Of a stretch of DNA of 64,000 nucleotides, positions 60,015-64,000 are shown piece by piece. A model generated the notes under the pieces. It had not been told where the DNA came from and ran no database searches. It was given only the letters and a program-made list of their open reading frames with translations. The stretch is from Xanthomonas sp. GPE 39. GTDB lineage: Bacteria; Pseudomonadota; Gammaproteobacteria; Xanthomonadales; Xanthomonadaceae. Within the stretch, counting starts at the first letter, position 1. Each line of letters starts with the position of its first letter. The position numbers and the translations under genes are program-made. Location: positions 3,132,056 to 3,196,055 of the forward strand of contig NZ_JZHZ01000007.1 in NCBI RefSeq assembly GCF_000963005.1, read 5' to 3'.

Positions 60015-60697
60015 TCGGCCAGATCCTGAGGAGAAATATCGTCGACCAGGCGGCCATGATCCAGGATCAGCACGCGCTTGCGCATCTGTTTGAGCAGCGC
60101 CAGGTCGTGGCTGACCACCAGCACGCTGGTACCACGCGCAGGCAGTTGCGCGAACAGTTGCATGATCTCGGCAGACAGGGTCGGGTCGAGGTTGCCGGTG
60201 GGTTCGTCGGCTACCAGCAACCTTGGCTCGCCGACCATCGCCCGGGCGATGCCGACGCGCTGCTGTTCGCCGGCCGACAACTGCGAGGGCAAGGCCTTCT
60301 CGCGATGTCCCAGGCCCATACGTTCGAGCACCGAACGCACGCGCTTGCCGATCTCGGCGCGGCGGGTTCCGCGCAGGATCAACGGCAGCGCGACGTTCTC
60401 GGCGATGCTGCGATCGGTGAGCAAGCGATGGTCCTGGTAGACCGCGCCGACCTCGCGCCGATGCAGCGGGACGCGACGCCCACGCACCTTGAGCAGGTTG
60501 CGCTCATCGAACAGCACCGCACCGTGGCTGGGCCGCTCGCTGAGGTGGATGAGCTTGAGCAAGGTGCTCTTGCCGGCACCGGAATGACCGGTGACGAACA
60601 GCATCTCGCCCTCCTCTACCTGGAAGCTGACATCCACCAGCGCCGTATGGCCGCCAGCGTACTGTTTAGTGACATTGTCGAATCGCAGAACACTCAT
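60011..60697 (-). CDS. ftsE: FtsE, cell-division ATPase
   Basis: ATPase partner of FtsX. The 228 residues have Walker [10 protein letters not shown], the signature [15 protein letters not shown] (Ala where most have Gly) and Walker [14 protein letters not shown]. The start [11 protein letters not shown] was chosen because the 24 residues upstream in frame are unlike protein. Confidence 0.97.
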   Translation of the reverse strand: MSVLRFDNVTKQYAGGHTALVDVSFQVEEGEMLFVTGHSGAGKSTLLKLIHLSERPSHGAVLFDERNLLKVRGRRVPLHRREVGAVYQDHRLLTDRSIAENVALPLILRGTRRAEIGKRVRSVLERMGLGHREKALPSQLSAGEQQRVGIARAMVGEPRLLVADEPTGNLDPTLSAEIMQLFAQLPARGTSVLVVSHDLALLKQMRKRVLILDHGRLVDDISPQDLAE

Positions 60698-60772
60698 CCG
60701 ACGATTATGCCGGAGCGCCCAGGGTATTCGTCCACCGAGCGCATACAGCGCGCGGCGGACGGATGCCACGGC

Positions 60773-62485
60773 TCAGGAACCGGACACCAGCGAGCGCAGC
60801 TTGCGGCCGAGACGGGTCAAGAACGAATCGTTCTTGACAGACGCGGCCGCGCGCTCGCCCTGGCGCGGAGCCTTGACCGGCGTCGCCACGACCTGCACCG
60901 GCTTGGCCGACGCCGCGACATTGCCTGACTGGGTTCCATCGACCGCGTCCAGTGGCCGCCCACCGCGACGGCGCCTGCGCTTACGCGGCGGACGCTCGCC
61001 TTCTACCAGCGGCACCCCCTCGGCGGCCACGCGGGCAGGCTTCGGCACGGCGGGCGCTGGCGCATCGGTCACGGCGGTGGCGTCGACCGGGCGCGGAGTG
61101 CGTGATCGGCGTCGCGGCTTGCCATCGGCACCGCGCGATTCACCGCGCCCACCAGGGCCACTACGAGCACCACCGGACTTGCCGCCGCCACGACGTTGCT
61201 CATCGGCCTCGCGCTGGGCACGCGCTTCGCGGAAGATCTCGCCGATGCTGTCATCGCCATCGGCCTCGGCCGCCTCGCCTTCCACCGCCACACGCGGGGT
61301 GCGCGGCAGCGCTACCAGCAGCTCCGCCGTCACCGGCTCGACCGGGATCTTCTGCTCGATGTAGGCCTCGATGTCCGGCAGGCTCATCGCGTAACGCTCG
61401 CAGGCGAAGCTGATCGCATCCCCTTCCTCGCCCAGCCGCGCAGTGCGGCCGATACGGTGCACGTAATCCTCCGCGTCGAACGGCAGGTCGTAGTTGTAGA
61501 CGTATTTGACCCCGTCGATATGCAGACCGCGCGCAGCCACGTCGGTGACCACGAGGATTTCCAACTGGCCCTTCTGGAAACGGTTGAGCAGCGTCTCGCG
61601 CTTCTTTTGCGGCACATCGCCAGAGAGCACGCCGACCCGGTAGCCATTGCGCTCCAGCGCCCGTGCCACGCGCTCGACGAACGCCTTGGTGTTGACGAAC
61701 ACCATGGTGCGCGCGCCCTCGCTGCGCGACAGCAGGCCGAGCAACAGGGTCAGCTTCTCCTCGTCGGAGGGGAAATAGATGCGCTGACGCACCCGCGCGG
61801 CGGTGATGCTTTCGGCCTCGACCACAAGCTTTTCCGGTTCGTTCATGTGCTCATAGGCCAGCTCCAGCACGCGATGGCTGAGCGTGGCCGAGAACAACAA
61901 CGTCTGCCGAGTGCCGCGCTCGGGCATGCGCCGCAGCAGGAAACGGATGTCCTTGATGAAACCCAGATCGAACATGCGGTCGGCTTCGTCCAGCACGCAG
62001 ATCTCGCAAGCGTGCAGGGACACCACTTTGTGCTGTTTGACGTAGTCGATCAGCCGCCCGGGGGTGGCGATGATTACGTCCACGCCCTGCTGCAGCAGTT
62101 CGCGCTGTTTGTCGTAGTCCACACCGCCATAGACCAGCGCGAAACGCAGGCCAATGTCGGCGCCGAACTTGACCGCGTCCTTGTGGATCTGGATCGCCAG
62201 TTCGCGGGTCGGCGCCAGAATCAGCGCACGCGGGTCTTCCGGCTTGCGATCGGCCAACGCCGGGCGGCTGAGCAGACGGTTCATCACCGCCACCAGGAAC
62301 GCCAGGGTCTTGCCGGTGCCGGTCTGGGCCTGCCCGGCCACGTCGCGACCCGGCAAGGCCACCGGCAGGGTCAGCGCCTGGATCGGTGTGCAGCGGGTGA
62401 AGCCGGCGCTTTCGAGCCCCGCCAGCAGAGCCGGTTCCAGGTCGAACGCGGAAAAAGTCACATCGGTCAGCGGTTTGTCGCTCAT
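60773..62485 (-). CDS. rhlB: RhlB, DEAD-box ATP-dependent RNA helicase
   Basis: Unwinds RNA, in E. coli as part of the RNase E degradosome. The 570 residues have the Q motif ([10 protein letters not shown]), Walker A AQTGTGKT (53-60), the DEAD box in [18 protein letters not shown] and [10 protein letters not shown]. About 190 C-terminal residues beyond the helicase core are basic, with Gly-, Arg- and Pro-rich stretches ([11 protein letters not shown] near the end), longer than in E. coli and likely RNA-binding or partner-binding. It is divergent from trxA, as in E. coli. Confidence 0.95.
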   Translation of the reverse strand: MSDKPLTDVTFSAFDLEPALLAGLESAGFTRCTPIQALTLPVALPGRDVAGQAQTGTGKTLAFLVAVMNRLLSRPALADRKPEDPRALILAPTRELAIQIHKDAVKFGADIGLRFALVYGGVDYDKQRELLQQGVDVIIATPGRLIDYVKQHKVVSLHACEICVLDEADRMFDLGFIKDIRFLLRRMPERGTRQTLLFSATLSHRVLELAYEHMNEPEKLVVEAESITAARVRQRIYFPSDEEKLTLLLGLLSRSEGARTMVFVNTKAFVERVARALERNGYRVGVLSGDVPQKKRETLLNRFQKGQLEILVVTDVAARGLHIDGVKYVYNYDLPFDAEDYVHRIGRTARLGEEGDAISFACERYAMSLPDIEAYIEQKIPVEPVTAELLVALPRTPRVAVEGEAAEADGDDSIGEIFREARAQREADEQRRGGGKSGGARSGPGGRGESRGADGKPRRRSRTPRPVDATAVTDAPAPAVPKPARVAAEGVPLVEGERPPRKRRRRRGGRPLDAVDGTQSGNVAASAKPVQVVATPVKAPRQGERAAASVKNDSFLTRLGRKLRSLVSGS

Positions 62486-62687
62486 CTTTCCATCTTCGTG
62501 AGGCTACCCCGCCCTAGGCGTAAGGTCGCAGCTTGCGTCGGTCCCGGCAGCGTCGCACACTGGCGTCTTCCATACCGGGTCGCGCGACAGGGGGAATCCC
62601 TTGATTTCGACGCGCAATGCCCCAGTTTACCGCAATGCGGCGGCCACCCGGTCCGGTCGATCGCATTGATCCAGGAGATTTTCCAAA

Positions 62688-63029
62688 GTGAGCGACAAGG
62701 TTCTACACGTCGGCGACGCCGATTTCGATGCCAAGGTGCTGCAATCGGACGAGGCGGTTCTGGTGGATTTCTGGGCCGAATGGTGCGGCCCGTGCAAGAT
62801 GATCGCGCCGGTGCTGGACGACCTCGCCGAGGCCTACGACGGCCGGCTGAAGGTGGCAAAGATCAATGTAGACGAAAATCGTGCCACGGCGATCAAATAC
62901 CAGGTCCGCTCGATCCCGATGCTGCTGCTGTTCAAGAACGGCCAGATCCAGGCCACCCAGATCGGTGCGGTCGGCAAGGGCCAGCTGACCCAGATGATCG
63001 ACAAGACGCTGGGCGGCGCGGCTGCCTGA
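62688..63029 (+). CDS. trxA: Thioredoxin TrxA
   Basis: Cytoplasmic disulphide reductase of 113 residues. The active site is WCGPCK (C33, C36), with VDFWAEWCGPC before it, and RSIPMLLLFKNG carries the cis-proline. The start is GTG (SDKVLHVGD follows) with AGGAG about ten bases upstream; no ATG fits. The trxA-rho order is conserved in gammaproteobacteria. Confidence 0.97.
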   Translation: MSDKVLHVGDADFDAKVLQSDEAVLVDFWAEWCGPCKMIAPVLDDLAEAYDGRLKVAKINVDENRATAIKYQVRSIPMLLLFKNGQIQATQIGAVGKGQLTQMIDKTLGGAAA

Positions 63030-63036
63030 CGCCCAC

Positions 63037-63061
63037 CTGCCGCTCCGCTCCGGAGCGGCAG
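63037..63061 (+). terminator. Strong hairpin after trxA without U-tract
   Basis: An 11-bp perfect stem (CTGCCGCTCCG paired with CGGAGCGGCAG) with a 3-base loop starts 7 bases after the trxA stop. No T-run follows, so it may stabilise or attenuate the transcript rather than fully terminate it. Confidence 0.5.
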
Positions 63062-63262
63062 CTCTGGACGCCGCGGCCTTACGCTGGTAGCTGAATCGCC
63101 TGCAAGCGTGGGCTTGCCGTGATTGCGCGGCGGTGATAGTGTCGGTATATCCGGTCGCACTAGCGCACCGCACCCCCTCTGGAAGTTTCTCTCCCAGACC
63201 CGCTCCCAATCCATTTGCCCCCTACGTTTGGGTGCTCGCACTCTTAAGCGAGGAACGCTACT

Positions 63263-64000
63263 TTGTCCGATAACACCATATCTGAACCCGGGAGCATCGA
63301 CGCTCCCGCCGAGAAACGCGTGCGCAAGCCGCGCGTCAACAGAGCCACGGCCGATACCGAAGCCAGCGCCGACCACGGCACGCCCGCGCAGCCGAATCTG
63401 CCGCTGCCCGCTGCGCCAGTCCAGGCCGACGCGCCACGCCCAGCTCACCAGGAACATGCGCCAACGCCGTCCAACCATGGCCCATCAGCCGGCAACGGCG
63501 AGCAACCGGCCATGCCGCCACAGCCACACGGCGGCAACCCCAACGATGGCGGAGAACCGCGCGAAGGCGGCCACCCGCGCTTCAACAATCAGAATCAGAA
63601 CCAGAACAACAATCAGCAGGGCAACCGCCGCGACCGCTTCCGCAATCGCCGCGACCGCAACCGCGAGCGCTTCCAGGACAACGGCTTGCCCAGCGACAAC
63701 GGCGCCAACGAAGTCTTCGTGCCGCGCGTGCATGCCAGCGTGCCTGAAGGCTTCCCGATCTACTCGTTAAGCGACCTGAAACGGATGCCGGCGCAGAAGC
63801 TGCTCGACATCGCCGAACAACTCAACATCCAGGACGGCGTGGCGCGCGCGCGCAAGCAAGACGTGATCTTCGCGCTGCTCAAGGTGCTCACCCGCCATGG
63901 CGAAGGCGTCGCCGCCGACGGCGTGCTGGAAATCCTGCCGGACGGCTTCGGCTTCCTGCGCGCGGCCGAGGCCAGCTACCTGGCCGGCCCGGACGACACC
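63263..64000 (+). CDS. rho: Transcription termination factor Rho (3' end outside window)
   Basis: Hexameric RNA-dependent ATPase that ends transcription. Only the first 246 residues are visible; the frame is open to the window edge. It starts with TTG ([10 protein letters not shown] follows), with AGGA about nine bases upstream; no better start is seen. Residues 1-155 are a low-complexity extension, Pro/Ala/Gly-rich then Asn/Gln-rich ([20 protein letters not shown]) and Arg-rich, absent from E. coli Rho. The conserved N-terminal domain follows ([20 protein letters not shown]) and then the RNA-binding start ([20 protein letters not shown]). Confidence 0.96.
   Translation, partial: MSDNTISEPGSIDAPAEKRVRKPRVNRATADTEASADHGTPAQPNLPLPAAPVQADAPRPAHQEHAPTPSNHGPSAGNGEQPAMPPQPHGGNPNDGGEPREGGHPRFNNQNQNQNNNQQGNRRDRFRNRRDRNRERFQDNGLPSDNGANEVFVPRVHASVPEGFPIYSLSDLKRMPAQKLLDIAEQLNIQDGVARARKQDVIFALLKVLTRHGEGVAADGVLEILPDGFGFLRAAEASYLAGPDDT

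Noticed and set aside
61196-63094. A 632-codon plus-strand frame across rhlB and into trxA
   Set aside because: Antisense to the helicase, then out of frame with trxA.

Overview
The window is a dense, GC-rich (about 63 percent by eye) stretch of a gammaproteobacterial chromosome. Gene content and order point to the Xanthomonadaceae, most likely Xanthomonas: nrdR-GNAT-ribD-FMN riboswitch-ribE-ribB-ribH-nusB-thiL, ftsEX near rpoH, rhlB divergent from trxA-rho, a Rho with a long N-terminal extension, and rsmB-fmt-def / lysM-dprA-smg-topA-tsaC. Species cannot be fixed from the sequence alone. I see no rRNA, tRNA, CRISPR array, insertion sequence or prophage, so this is core chromosome with a few accessory-looking genes.

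Layout. 1-6642 (minus): kdpFABC potassium pump operon plus the sensor kinase kdpD, cut by the left edge. 7042-8556 (minus): an outer-membrane porin, followed by about 690 bases with no recognisable gene. 9245-17486 (minus): vitamin, nucleotide and one-carbon block (thiL, nusB, ribH, ribB, ribE, FMN riboswitch, ribD, GNAT, nrdR, a low-GC membrane protein, glyA). 17605-25592: RcnB-like protein, ettA, rpoD, dtd, an LpxL-type acyltransferase, a GNAT and ribA. 25692-32807 (minus): a low-GC DUF218 protein and a lipopolysaccharide/glycan cluster (CDP-glycerol transferase-like, GT2, O-antigen ligase, GT4, ArnT-like GT39). 32833-35711 (minus): rsmB-fmt-def, divergent from a plus-strand run of LysM protein, dprA, smg, two GYF_2 proteins, topA, tsaC and two cysteine-containing secreted proteins (35851-45403). 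45553-50046: SDR, small lipoprotein, sppA, MATE pump. 50215-54263: a DUF3106 membrane protein divergent from priA, with an inverted pair of perfect DnaA boxes between them. 54280-62485 (minus): VanW-glycosyltransferase fusion, rpoH, ung, tandem-receiver protein, ftsX, ftsE, rhlB. 62688-64000 (plus): trxA and the start of rho.

How the genes work together. Riboflavin synthesis is complete but spread over two loci: the RibB here has lost the GTP cyclohydrolase II zinc cysteines, and the separate RibA keeps them but has a degenerate N-terminal half. The FMN riboswitch sits after ribD, so it should control ribE-ribB-ribH (and perhaps nusB and thiL) but not ribD. Envelope themes recur: LPS assembly, lipid A acylation, FtsEX, SppA, and several secreted or membrane proteins of unknown role. 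Information processing is represented by RpoD, RpoH (with a sigma-E-type promoter), Rho, RhlB, TopA, PriA, EttA, NusB, RsmB, Fmt, Def and TsaC.

No obviously new multi-gene system stands out. The most unusual signals are the DnaA-box pair at priA, the Q/N-rich Rho extension, the tandem-receiver protein whose first domain has lost its phosphoacceptor, the VanW-cysteine-cluster-glycosyltransferase fusion, and the paired GYF_2 proteins.
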